A stretch of DNA of 58,595 nt from an uncultured Lachnospiraceae bacterium (GTDB lineage Bacteria; Bacillota; Clostridia; Lachnospirales; Lachnospiraceae): assembly GCA_947588675.1 (NCBI GenBank), contig CANPYY010000013.1, positions 1 to 58,595 of the forward strand. The letters are read 5' to 3'. Positions 1 through 9,300 of this stretch are shown in pieces. Position 1 is the stretch's first letter, and the number at the start of each line of letters is the position of its first letter. Made by a program: the position numbers and the translations under genes. The notes under the pieces were generated by a model that saw only the letters and a list, made by a program, of their open reading frames with translations, was not told the origin of the DNA and searched no databases.

Positions 1-64
1 CTCAGTCGGTAGAGCACGCGGCTGTTAACCGCGCTGTCGTAGGTTCGAGTCCTACTCGGGGAGC
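1..64 (+). tRNA. tRNA-Asn (GTT), 5' end cut by window edge
   Basis: The window opens inside the D-arm of a tRNA. The anticodon arm has the loop ctGTTaa, which gives anticodon GTT (Asn), and it is followed by a normal T-arm (GGTTCGAGTCC) and a 3' acceptor strand ending GGGGAGC. The acceptor 5' strand lies before base 1, so its pairing cannot be checked. Positions 8-71 recur perfectly at 2021-2084, which makes this the probable integration target of the element that follows. Confidence 0.9.
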
Positions 65-71
65 TGAAAAA
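8..71 (+). repeat. 64-bp direct repeat, left copy (att-like)
   Basis: Bases 8-71 match 2021-2084 without a mismatch. The flanking bases differ (7/2020 and 72/2085). The repeat covers the tRNA-Asn from the D-loop to just past the 3' end. This is the footprint expected when an integrative element uses the 3' part of a tRNA gene as its attachment site. The intact-side copy is here. Confidence 0.9.
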
Positions 72-107
72 AGGTTTTGCAAACACGTCGTTTGCAAGAC
101 CTTTTTT
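67..107 (+). terminator. Rho-independent terminator after tRNA-Asn
   Basis: A 12-bp stem (73-84 with 90-101, one G-U pair) has a 5-nt loop, is extended by A-U pairs and ends in a run of six T. It starts right after the tRNA acceptor end. It lies on the mobile-element side of the repeat, while a different terminator follows the second repeat copy at 2081. Confidence 0.85.
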
Positions 108-240
108 CTAAAAGGAAATATCATTAGAAACTATCAGAAATGTTTGGTTTTATTCGTTTTGTGATATAAACCGGACAAAACAAACACATTACTGGGATGT
201 ACAAAAAAGGTACATCAGTCAAGATCTCATACAAATCTGT

Positions 241-423
241 ATGGGGTTTTTATTTTCCACTTTTTTGACATTTACAATTGGCGGATGCAGAGTAAAATTG
301 ACTTTTGCTGCTGAACTTGGTGGGGTAATTGAGAGGATAAAATCCATTCTGTCAAATGTATATGATGAGAGAGTACAAAATGAACTGATGAGGCTCATAA
401 AGCAGGGGGCAAGTAATGATTAA
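241..423 (+). CDS. Small hypothetical ORF in element remnant
   Basis: This is a 60-codon open frame with an ATG start but no visible ribosome binding site. The second half (about residues 26-60) looks like a soluble helical segment ending in GASND; the first part is hydrophobic and may be out-of-frame noise joined to an old C-terminus. I do not recognise it. It sits between the left repeat and the nuclease gene and may be the tail of a deleted element gene. Confidence 0.2.
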   Translation: MGFLFSTFLTFTIGGCRVKLTFAAELGGVIERIKSILSNVYDERVQNELMRLIKQGASND

Positions 424-540
424 AAATTTGATTTGTGTCGATTTCAAAGAAATGCTTCAAATTGAAGGTCATTTGAAGGTTGGCACTTGCGGAGTGGGCA
501 GAGGCATATTATAATAAAAGAGGGAGGATGTGACGAAAGA

Positions 541-1425
541 ATGGGGAATAAACTTTCCACGGAAAACAAGGATTCTATGGAAAAACCGCATTTTGTAAAA
601 AAGCCATTTGAGGAACTGCAAATAAGTGACGATTTTATGTTCAGTGTCATTATGAGGAATCCCAAATACTGCAAGCCGTTTTTGGAGCGGATACTGGGAG
701 TCAGGATTTCCCGGATTGAATATCCGGAGTATCAGGACACGATTGACCTTACCTATGATGCGAAAAGCGTCAGACTGGATATTTTTGTGGAAGGCGATGA
801 AGATTCGGTGTACTGCATTGAGATGCAGACAACCAATAATAAAAATCTCCCCAAAAGGGCAAGATATTATGAGTCCATGATTGATTTGAATATTTTGGAA
901 AAGGGAGAGGATTATAGGAAACTCAAGAAAAATTTCGTGATTTTTGTATGTACTTTTGACCTATTTAAAAAGGGCAGGCATATCTATACCTTTGAAAAAC
1001 GATGTGTTCAGGAACCGGAGATGGCGCTTGGCGATGAAACGACAACGATTATACTGAATACAAAAGGGACGGTGGATGATGTTTCGCCAGAGATGAAGAA
1101 GCTGCTGGATTATATTGACGGGAAAGAACCGGAGGACAGTTATACAAAGGAACTGGACGAAGCGGTAGTGTCAACCAGGAAAAATGAGAAATGGAAGGTG
1201 AGCTATATGACTTTACAAATGCATTATCAGGAAAAGTTCGAGCAAGGCCTTGAGCAGGGTATTGAGCGTGGACGCGAGGAAGAACGGGAGCAGTCGAAAA
1301 GGCAGTTTGCATTACGGATGCTGAAGGATGGGGATATTCCATTGGAGAAGATTGCTAGGTATTCCAGTCTGACAGTAGATGAAGTGCTTGAATTAGAAAA
1401 AGAGGAAGCATCGCAACCGGTATGA
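541..1425 (+). CDS. Rpn family recombination-promoting nuclease / PD-(D/E)XK putative transposase
   Basis: This 294-aa protein belongs by sequence to the Rpn/PD-(D/E)XK nuclease family often annotated as putative transposase. Members are DNA endonucleases linked to RecA-independent recombination, usually encoded in several diverged copies per genome. The core is visible: an N-terminal FEELQISDDFMF segment, then RLDI with Asp80 and CIEMQ with Glu94 and Gln96, matching the D...ExQ active site. The C-terminus (about 230-294) is a charged coiled coil rich in Glu/Arg, as usual in the family. The open frame extends upstream to a TTG at 487, but ATG541, with GGGAGG at 522-527, is preferred; the spacing is somewhat long. 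It lies inside the tRNA-Asn element remnant and appears intact. Confidence 0.8.
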   Translation: MGNKLSTENKDSMEKPHFVKKPFEELQISDDFMFSVIMRNPKYCKPFLERILGVRISRIEYPEYQDTIDLTYDAKSVRLDIFVEGDEDSVYCIEMQTTNNKNLPKRARYYESMIDLNILEKGEDYRKLKKNFVIFVCTFDLFKKGRHIYTFEKRCVQEPEMALGDETTTIILNTKGTVDDVSPEMKKLLDYIDGKEPEDSYTKELDEAVVSTRKNEKWKVSYMTLQMHYQEKFEQGLEQGIERGREEEREQSKRQFALRMLKDGDIPLEKIARYSSLTVDEVLELEKEEASQPV

Positions 1426-1683
1426 GAATGTAAGAAAAATATGTTAAGATTAACGGGAATTAGCACTCCTGGCGTGGAATTGATGCCAGAAGTGCTGATT
1501 TTCATTGGCGGAACGAGAGAGTTCAACTGTTTCGGTTACGGAGGTGTGATTTTTTTTGCACATTTGAGATGGACTGAGTTTTTTACTATAATATAGGTGT
1601 TAGTAGATATCCACTGAATGGAGTATCTTGAAAACAGAATATCGTACATTCCGTAGAAATTCAAATACGGGAGGAAATAGCTA

Positions 1684-1969
1684 ATGAAAAGAGTTTGCAC
1701 GCTATATCGAGTTTCCGCAAATAATGTTTGACTGGATTAGCCGGATTGACGATAAAACATCATTTATCGTGGAGTGGTTTGTAAAAACAGTAGGCGTGGA
1801 GGTCTGGAGCGTCAAAGAAGGCGAGCAGCGTTTTGAAACGCACGTTGACAAGCTGACCAACTATAATCAAGAAAGCTATGTGAATGTGAAGGGCAGACAA
1901 ATTATGTCGCGGAAAAAGTGCTTGCAATCTGTTTTACAATATGATAATATATATCTTGTCGCTAAGTAA
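1684..1969 (+). pseudogene. Serine recombinase remnant with internal deletion
   Basis: ATG1684 opens a frame reading MKRVCTLYRVS, the typical N-terminus of serine recombinases of Firmicute elements, including the catalytic Ser region. It stops at 1729-1731. From 1724 another frame continues with a segment typical of the same family, MFDWISRIDDKTSFIVEWF followed by EVWSVKEGEQRF and THVDKLTNY, then degenerates. About 80-100 codons between the two parts are missing and the C-terminal DNA-binding region is gone, so the product cannot be functional. It is the best evidence that the flanking tRNA repeats came from site-specific integration. Confidence 0.75.
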
Positions 1970-2020
1970 ATGTGGCAAGGATATAGATATCTTCGTCTTT
2001 CGGTATGTATTCGTAATGGT

Positions 2021-2084
2021 GGTAGAGCACGCGGCTGTTAACCGCGCTGTCGTAGGTTCGAGTCCTACTCGGGGAGCTGAAAAA
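2021..2084 (+). repeat. 64-bp direct repeat, right copy; tRNA-Asn 3' fragment
   Basis: This is a perfect copy of bases 8-71: the anticodon arm, T-arm and 3' acceptor strand of tRNA-Asn without the 5' acceptor strand and most of the D-arm. It cannot fold as a tRNA and represents the far-side attachment site left by integration. The upstream junction (GGTGG) does not continue the tRNA. Confidence 0.88.
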
Positions 2085-2117
2085 GCCTGTAAACATCAGT
2101 GTTTGCGGGTTTTATTT
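2081..2117 (+). terminator. Terminator after right tRNA-Asn fragment
   Basis: An imperfect hairpin (CCTGTAAAC with GTTTGCGGG, two G-U pairs) is followed by TTTTATTTT. It is probably the original chromosomal terminator of the tRNA-Asn gene, displaced from it by the inserted DNA. Confidence 0.65.
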
Positions 2118-2159
2118 TACGTATTTTTTAATGAACTAAAGACTTGCAGGAGTGATTAT

Positions 2160-2891
2160 ATGAATCTGTTCTTGATTTTATCTTTTTTATTTTTTATAGG
2201 AGCTGTCTCAGGATGGGTAATAGAACTTTTTTTCCGGCGGTTTATTTCTACCGCCAATCCTGAAAGAAAGTGGATAAATCCGGGATTCTGCACAGGTCCG
2301 TATGTTCCTTTATATGGTTTTGGACTGTGTGTTTTGTATATAATTGCATCGGCGGAAACATTTTCTTGGATGGGCGGTTTTCGTTATCAGAAGATTGTAC
2401 TGTTTCTGACTATGGCGGTTACTATGACGGCAATTGAATATATTGCAGGTATTTTTCTGCTGAAAGTTGCTCATATGCGTTTATGGGATTACAGTAAAGA
2501 GGTTGGAAATATACAGGGATTGATTTGCCCCAGATTTTCACTTATATGGGCTGTTCTTGGCGCAATATATTATTTTGTGATACATCCGAGAATATTAAAT
2601 GTCCTGAACTGGTTTTCACAGAATTTGGCGTTTTCTTTTGTAATTGGATTATTTTTTGGCGTATTTTTGATTGATGTGGCTCATGCTCTGCAGCTTGCAG
2701 GTAAATTACAGAAATTTGCAAAGGAAAATGATGTGGTTATACGATATGAACACCTTAAACTTCAGATTAGAAATGCGCATGAGGCAAGAAAACAAAAATA
2801 TCATTTCTTATTTCCATTCCGTTCTGACAGTCCAATTTCTGAACATTTAAAGGAAATGCGTAAATCCTTTGAACAAACAAGAAAATTATAG
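2160..2891 (+). CDS. CmpB-like putative ABC transporter permease (PF06541 type)
   Basis: This 243-aa membrane protein resembles the ABC_trans_CmpB family, a group of multi-pass proteins common in Clostridia whose transport substrate is unknown. Visible features are an N-terminal hydrophobic helix with GAVSGWVIELFFRR, then GPYVPLYGFG, several further membrane helices and a basic soluble C-terminal tail (about 180-243). The open frame runs far upstream through the tRNA fragment, but that part is non-coding; ATG2160 with GCAGGAG seven bases upstream is the sensible start. It has no operon partner and ends before a terminator at 3002. Confidence 0.7.
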   Translation: MNLFLILSFLFFIGAVSGWVIELFFRRFISTANPERKWINPGFCTGPYVPLYGFGLCVLYIIASAETFSWMGGFRYQKIVLFLTMAVTMTAIEYIAGIFLLKVAHMRLWDYSKEVGNIQGLICPRFSLIWAVLGAIYYFVIHPRILNVLNWFSQNLAFSFVIGLFFGVFLIDVAHALQLAGKLQKFAKENDVVIRYEHLKLQIRNAHEARKQKYHFLFPFRSDSPISEHLKEMRKSFEQTRKL

Positions 2892-3001
2892 TAGAAGTGT
2901 GTTTATTAAAATTTAATTTATATATAATTATTACATAAATAAATAGGGACGATTCTGTTTGGTGGACTATTTAAAATTAATATTTTTCTGTTTGATGAAA
3001 T

Positions 3002-3038
3002 AAAAAAGGCGGCCGTTTGTAAACGACTGCCTTTTTTA
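3002..3038 (+). terminator. Terminator downstream of CmpB-like gene
   Basis: The AAAAAAGGC...GCCTTTTTT arms and an inner CGTTT/AAACG pair form a hairpin followed by T residues. The rest of 2892-3178 is very AT-rich and shows no gene. Confidence 0.75.
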
Positions 3039-3178
3039 TGGGAAATATAAAGCTGTTGTAATATAATTTGCAATACATAAATCAGATGTATTGTTTGTGA
3101 AATTTTAATACAAATTTATACTAAAAATAACATATTTTTTAAACAGAGATTATACAAATTTTTACAATATATATTATG

Positions 3179-3207
3179 TTGACAAAAATAATAATCTTAA
3201 ATATACT
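3179..3207 (+). promoter_or_regulatory. Sigma-A type promoter of pilus operon
   Basis: TTGACA (3179-3184), a 17-bp spacer and TATACT (3202-3207) give a consensus -35 and a one-mismatch -10. The predicted leader to ATG3305 is about 90 nt. A weaker candidate lies at 3095-3122 (TTGTGA, 16 bp, TATACT). No operator palindrome is obvious. Confidence 0.65.
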
Positions 3208-3304
3208 AAAAAATAATGTCGTTTTTTATTTCTTAAATATAAATATATTGAATATACTGAATCCGATTACGGATAGACTTTTACTGTTGGGGAGGAAAAG
3301 TATA

Positions 3305-6300
3305 ATGAAAAATAGATTGTATAAGATATTTCAAAGGATTACTGCGTCGATGCTGTGCATCTGCATGGTCCTTTCATTATTTGTGGGATTTATTCTGCCG
3401 CAAAACGGCGATATTACAGATGTCAAAGCTGCATCGGGAGATGCAAATGAATATGCAGATGAAACACTGGAAAAACAATGGGAGAGTGACAGTTATAGGA
3501 ATGCCTGCAGACCATATTATGCCTGTGCGGGTACAGCAGCTTCAAGTAATTTTGATGCGTTTGGTGGAATAGAAAAAAGAACTATTTTTCATGTTTATGC
3601 GTTTGAAGGAGATACTATTTGTATTGGTTCAAGTGTTTTTGATTCAGGATTGGATTTAAATCACAAATTAACAAACGGTTCAGGTTATGGTGCTTCAGCT
3701 ACAGATTATAATAAGGAAAATAATCATAAAGATAAAGATTCGGTTGATGTCATTATGACTGATTTGAATGGAACAAAACATGCGATAGATATACGAAATT
3801 CTGAAGATGAACCGGGGAAACTTAATACTACAGGCTATATTGATAGCCCTGATATGGAACGGGCAGCACTTGGGATGCAAAGACAGTCTGATGGAACTTA
3901 TAAAGGTAGCTATAATGGAAAAACCTATATCCCTTATACTTATAAAGTTCATGAGTCGGGAGTGTATACTTTTGAGTTTCACTCATTTGACAAGGTTGGT
4001 AATACTAACCCGGTTGATCATTATAAAAGAAGCGACCAATGGCCTACCTCTGAAAATAATTATATTGGCATAAATAACGCAGGAAAAAATTATTATGATA
4101 CCGGAGGTATGATTGCAGCGCTCAATCTTACTGTATTTAATGAAAGCGGTGTAAAACAGACAGGACGTACATATGCGGATTTTTTATCTCTGCAAATGGG
4201 TAGTATAGGCGATGGAGTTCATGATTCTTATTATGTCCTTACTTCTGACAGCTATATCTATAAGATGCAGTTCAATGGGGCAAGCCCTTATACATATAAT
4301 TTCTTTGCCAATAACCGAGGGGTTTATGATAGTGCAACAGGGGAAATTGTTTACAAATCCGTTAAAGATATTTCAAATAGTAACCAATATCCTAAAATGG
4401 GTTCTTACTTTAAATATCCGGGAACAAAAGATACGGAAACAGGCAAGGGATTTTATATTTTTCTCGAATATCCTGATGACGATTTGTACGGGCATCTGTA
4501 TGAAAAGGCGCTTCAGCCGGACCCTGCAACGAATATCAGATTTGTAGATACTATAGAAATAGAAGGAGAAAAAGTTCCCGGTTCTTATGTGGGCATGGGA
4601 GGTTATTTTGCTTTTGATGTTCAGGAGGCGACTACCGCCACATTGCGGCTTGAATTTAAAGGTATAAAAGATAGCGAAGGAAATGTAAAAGATTATGCTC
4701 CCGTGGAAATATCAGGCGTGGTAACTCCAAATTCTACCAATTATTTTTACTGGGACGGCAAGGATGGAAATGGCGTTGCGATTCCGGCGGGTGAATATGA
4801 CGTTGATAATATTATATATACGGTTACAACTAAAGCGGGAGAGATTCATTTTCCGATATTGGATATGGAAAATGCTGTAGGCGGCATTACTTTTACGAGG
4901 CTGAGCCATATTTATGATAAAATGGGCGTGCAGCTTGACGTAAAGGACAGTATTTATGAGCTTACAAAAAATGTTATTTATTATGATGAAACAGCTATTT
5001 ATTATGGTGAGAATGTTGCTTCAACGGGTATCTCTGAGAGTCAGGTAGATGTAGCACAAGAATTTTTTAGTAATACAGCAAATAAAGGAAAATATTGGAG
5101 TTATAATAATATAGGAAATACAAGCGGCGGTGAATATAAGGCGCGAAATTCCGTCTATATAAAAAATCATAATGAAATCCGGGTAGGAGATCATAGTCAT
5201 ACGACTAATGTTATTAAATATTTTGACGATGCAACCGGAGCTGTTTTGAAAGCAGGCGATATTAGTTCTGACCAGAAAAATATGATACAGTACATGAGCA
5301 GCAGTAATGAAACGGATAAAGGTTTTCCGGTAGGAATGTCTTCAGGTACAGGTAAAAATTCGACGACTACCGACTATGCGATTGCCAATTACTGGACTTT
5401 TATACCGGCAAAACCGGAACGTTCAAAAGATACGGATGAGAAGTTACGTATCATTGATGATACTGCGTCCCACTTTAATATGGTTGGACGTGTATTCTAT
5501 GATTCTGCAAGCAAGAATGGTAAATTTGATGATATGAGTACATCCGGCGAATATCTGATGAATGGGGTTACGCTCAATCTATATAAGAAAACATCAGATA
5601 CAAGTTATAAAGAAGGTAAAACCTATGTAAAGTATGAAGCAGATACTGTGAAAGAGATAAGGGAAAGTGAATTTGGCGGCGGAACGGACGTTTATGAAAA
5701 AGTCGGAACCGGTGAAACTACGCTTGATGGAAATTATGTTTTCAGAAATCTGGAATATGATAAAACAAACGGTACGGAATATCTTTATCAGGTAGTCAGA
5801 CCGAATGTAAGCTATGATGTTACCAGTCAAGGAGTAAGTCCTAAATGCGACAGCAGTGATGGCACTAACTACGGATACTATGCAAATTATGCTTATGATA
5901 AAGATGGTAAAGGTAAAGAGGTTCAACGCATTAAAGTAGGCGGAACAGGGGTAGACCCCACTAAAAAGACAGTAGATAGCAGCGACAATATTAATAATAC
6001 AGTGTCGGCTGTTGACGTTGGCTATTATTATCAGCTTCGCGACCATTCGCTGGTATTGAAAAAAGATTGGGATGCTTCAGGCACGCATCCCGATGCGGTA
6101 GTATTTGAGGTATCCTATACCCTGAAGAATGATAATGGAACAAAAATTTGGGATTACCGTACGTTATCTGCTATAACTTCATGGCAGAATGAAGATGAAT
6201 ACCTGCCTGCAAAGATTGAGGGTTCTGAGGTTGATAACTACTACGTTTCATCAGAATATTATATTTCAGATAATTATATCTACCGGCATAAATATGAGTA

Positions 6301-9300
6301 TGATGGCGCGTTGGGAAAATACGTTAGTTTTGTGGGCGATGCTTCCAGATATTCTCTGGATTCACTGAAAAAACAATTTTCCGGGTGGAGCAAACCTGCT
6401 GCTGGTTGTACAATAAAAGATTTGCCGGACATTAACGGAGACGGAAAGATAAACGGCAATGATTTGGGAGCAATAGACGAAACAGACTGGGAAAAGATTG
6501 ACGCAAAGACTGCGCCGTTTGGAGCTGTTTTAGACCGCGATATGCGTTCTGACAGCACGACGATAACGGTAACTAATTCCGAACATCATGGTACGGTCGA
6601 AATATTAAAATATTATGATACGCAGGAGGAGGATAGCAATCATCTTGCCGGAGCAACGTTCCGTATCTATAAAGGTAAAAAGGATGACGTGTCTAAATTG
6701 ATACAGGAATATGAAGAAGCTTTGGCTAAAGGTGATAAAGATGAAATTGAAAAAGCGGATAAAAAGGTAAAAGATATACAGGTTGATTCTGCTACAACGA
6801 GAAGTAACGGCCGTATTGCGTTTCCCGGACTAGACCCTGATGAAACATACACCGTGCGTGAACAATATGCTCCCGACGGTTACCGTATATTACAGGAATA
6901 TTTTGAAGTTAAACCTACGAAAGATACGCCTCCAAATACAGAAGACGTTGCAAAGGCTAATGAAGCAGGTATTTATTATTTTGACGCTGATAATTATGTA
7001 CTTGTTCCGGTTGGTAACGCTCAGGCGGATAAGGAATTTTTGATACGTAAACGTATTACCGGACGCGCATGGCAAAAAGACAGTTCCAATGAAGATAAAT
7101 TTACATTTACCATAAGCAGCGCCTTTGATGCTACTGTCGTTGATGCATTAAGAACCGACCCTAATATAAGGGTTGATATAGATGAATCTAATATTATTGG
7201 AGAAGATGGAACAGAAGTTATAGAAAAACTAACTGAATTTGCAGAGAATTTTAGTAGCTCTGCAGGTGCGGGAGCAAAAAATAAAATTACTATAGGCTAT
7301 GACAATCCTTACTACAGCTATACTTCCGGCGAGGGTGCGCACAAAGTTACCATAACGAGCAGCGATACGAAAGTTCCGGAAGAAGGATTGCTGGTAGTAG
7401 GCGGAGAAGATAGCACTGCAAGCGGAAGGTTTGTGTCACCTGCGTTTTGTAAAGTGAATTTCCCGATGGCGGGAGAGTATATTTTCACAATATCCGAAGA
7501 TGATTTTACAGGCGATGATACACTGAGTAAATCTGAGCGAATATATACGGTAAATATAACCGTGAAGCGGGTTCTTAATAATCCGGAGAGCAGTGATGAA
7601 AAGACTCTTGCAAATTCACATCTGGAAGCTGAAGTATCGAAAGTTACATATGTTGACCCTGATTCAGGCGACAGTACTCCAAAGATGTTTGCAGGAAACA
7701 GCCCGTTGTTTACCAATACCTATGTTCCTGTGCCTGCCAAACAGTCTACTACTTATGCGATAGAGAAGAACTTTACAGGAAGAACAGATGACAAATGGCT
7801 TGAAAAAGATAAGTTCAGTGTGAGGATAAAAGGAGAAGATAGTGTAACTCAGGATGCTCTTGCAAATAAAAATATTGTTATAAATGGATTAAAAGATAAA
7901 AGTAATGTAGAGTCGGTTAGTGATAGTGAATGGGTTTGCACATTTAATAAGGATAATCACGATAAGCTTGATTTTGATTCGTTTACGTTTCAAAATATAG
8001 TATTTCCGGTACAATATGTACATAATACAACCCATGAGGTTTGGAAAGCTCCTGAGGGTAACCCTGAGCAGGTTTCTCCGGAGGAAGGTAAGATTGGTGA
8101 TGGACCGGAACAATATTCTCCTCAAACGCAGCCTGTTACTTACAAGCTGTCCATAAGGGAAGATGTTCCCGAAACTAATCCGTCAAAAGGCATTACTTAT
8201 GATACCAATGTTTACTATTTGGAGATTGTTTTAAGGAATGTTGAATCTGAGGGCAGCGGTTCCGTAGAGGAAGAAGACGGTATTATAGAAGAAATGGACT
8301 TGACGCTGACTGTTGAACCTAAACCTGCGGGAGCGGCCAACAATGTTGTAGCAACCTGTACTACCAGACAGGAAGTTGTTGAAGAAAGCGTGTGGGAAGC
8401 AGGTAGTAAAACAGATGGTGTTACATGGTGGTATTATTCCGGTGGCGAACTGAAAGAAAGAGGAACAGGCACACCTCCTGCAGGTGCTATACTGATAAAA
8501 AAGACGGAAGAACATACCGGTGAACATGTTATGACTATTAATAATAAATATAATACTTCATACCACTGGGTGCCGAAAATACAGAAAATTCTTAATGGAA
8601 GAAAATGGACGTCCAGTGATGAATTTGAATTTACTATTGAGTGTAACAAAACTGCCGGGGTTACGATGTCCGGAGATAAAAAAATTGTTATAAAGAATGG
8701 CAGTGAGGAGCATACGGAGGCATTTGGCGCGATAGATTTTAGTTTGCCTGGAGAATATGAATTTACAATTACAGAAACATGCAGTATGAAAAATGTGGAT
8801 TCTGATAGCAGGATAGAAAGTGGAGTGTATAAAATTACTGTTACTGCTACAGATGATGAAGACGGTAATCTGAATATTAAGTATTCGCCTGATGATGTCC
8901 ATGATTCATTAATAAAGTTTGAAAATATATACAAAGATAATAGCAGTGACCTTGCATTGAATGTGACGAAAGAACTTCAGGGCAGAAGCTGGACGGATGA
9001 TGATGAGTTTAACTTTAAAATTACTCCGGATGATTCAGCGACTAAGAAAGCCATTGATGATGGTGTACTGATTATGCCGTCCTCTTTGACTGGAAGTAGT
9101 GCTGATGGCTATACATTCAGTATAGACAAAAAAGGTGCAACGGCGTTAGAAGATAAAAAAGTCACAAAATCACTTGGCAATATTAGGATAACAAAAGGCG
9201 ATGATGAGCCGAAGACATATAAGTTTAGAATTGAAGAAACGGACATTGCCGATAATGTGATATGTGATGAATCATCTTTTGATTTGTGGATTACTGTTGA

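Larger units (their letters stand above)
72..2020. mobile_element. Decayed integrated element at tRNA-Asn
   Basis: About 1.95 kb lies between the two 64-bp tRNA repeats. It carries an Rpn-type nuclease gene (541-1425) and a serine recombinase with an internal deletion (1684-1969); no intact integrase or transfer gene remains. A perfect 7-bp inverted repeat (196-202 with 210-216) lies near the left end. Reading this as the remnant of a larger integrative element that lost most of its cargo is inference from the repeats and the recombinase fragment. Confidence 0.65.

Noticed and set aside
1941-2159. N-terminal extension of the CmpB-like frame
   Set aside because: It runs through the tRNA-Asn fragment and terminator; ATG2160 has a ribosome site and begins a membrane helix.
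3176-3304. 43-codon extension of the giant adhesin
   Set aside because: It overlaps the promoter, is AT-rich and would spoil the signal peptide; ATG3305 has GGGGAGG.
8434-8934. Minus-strand frames of 114-166 codons inside the adhesin gene
   Set aside because: Shadows of the coding strand with no ribosome site and no recognisable protein.
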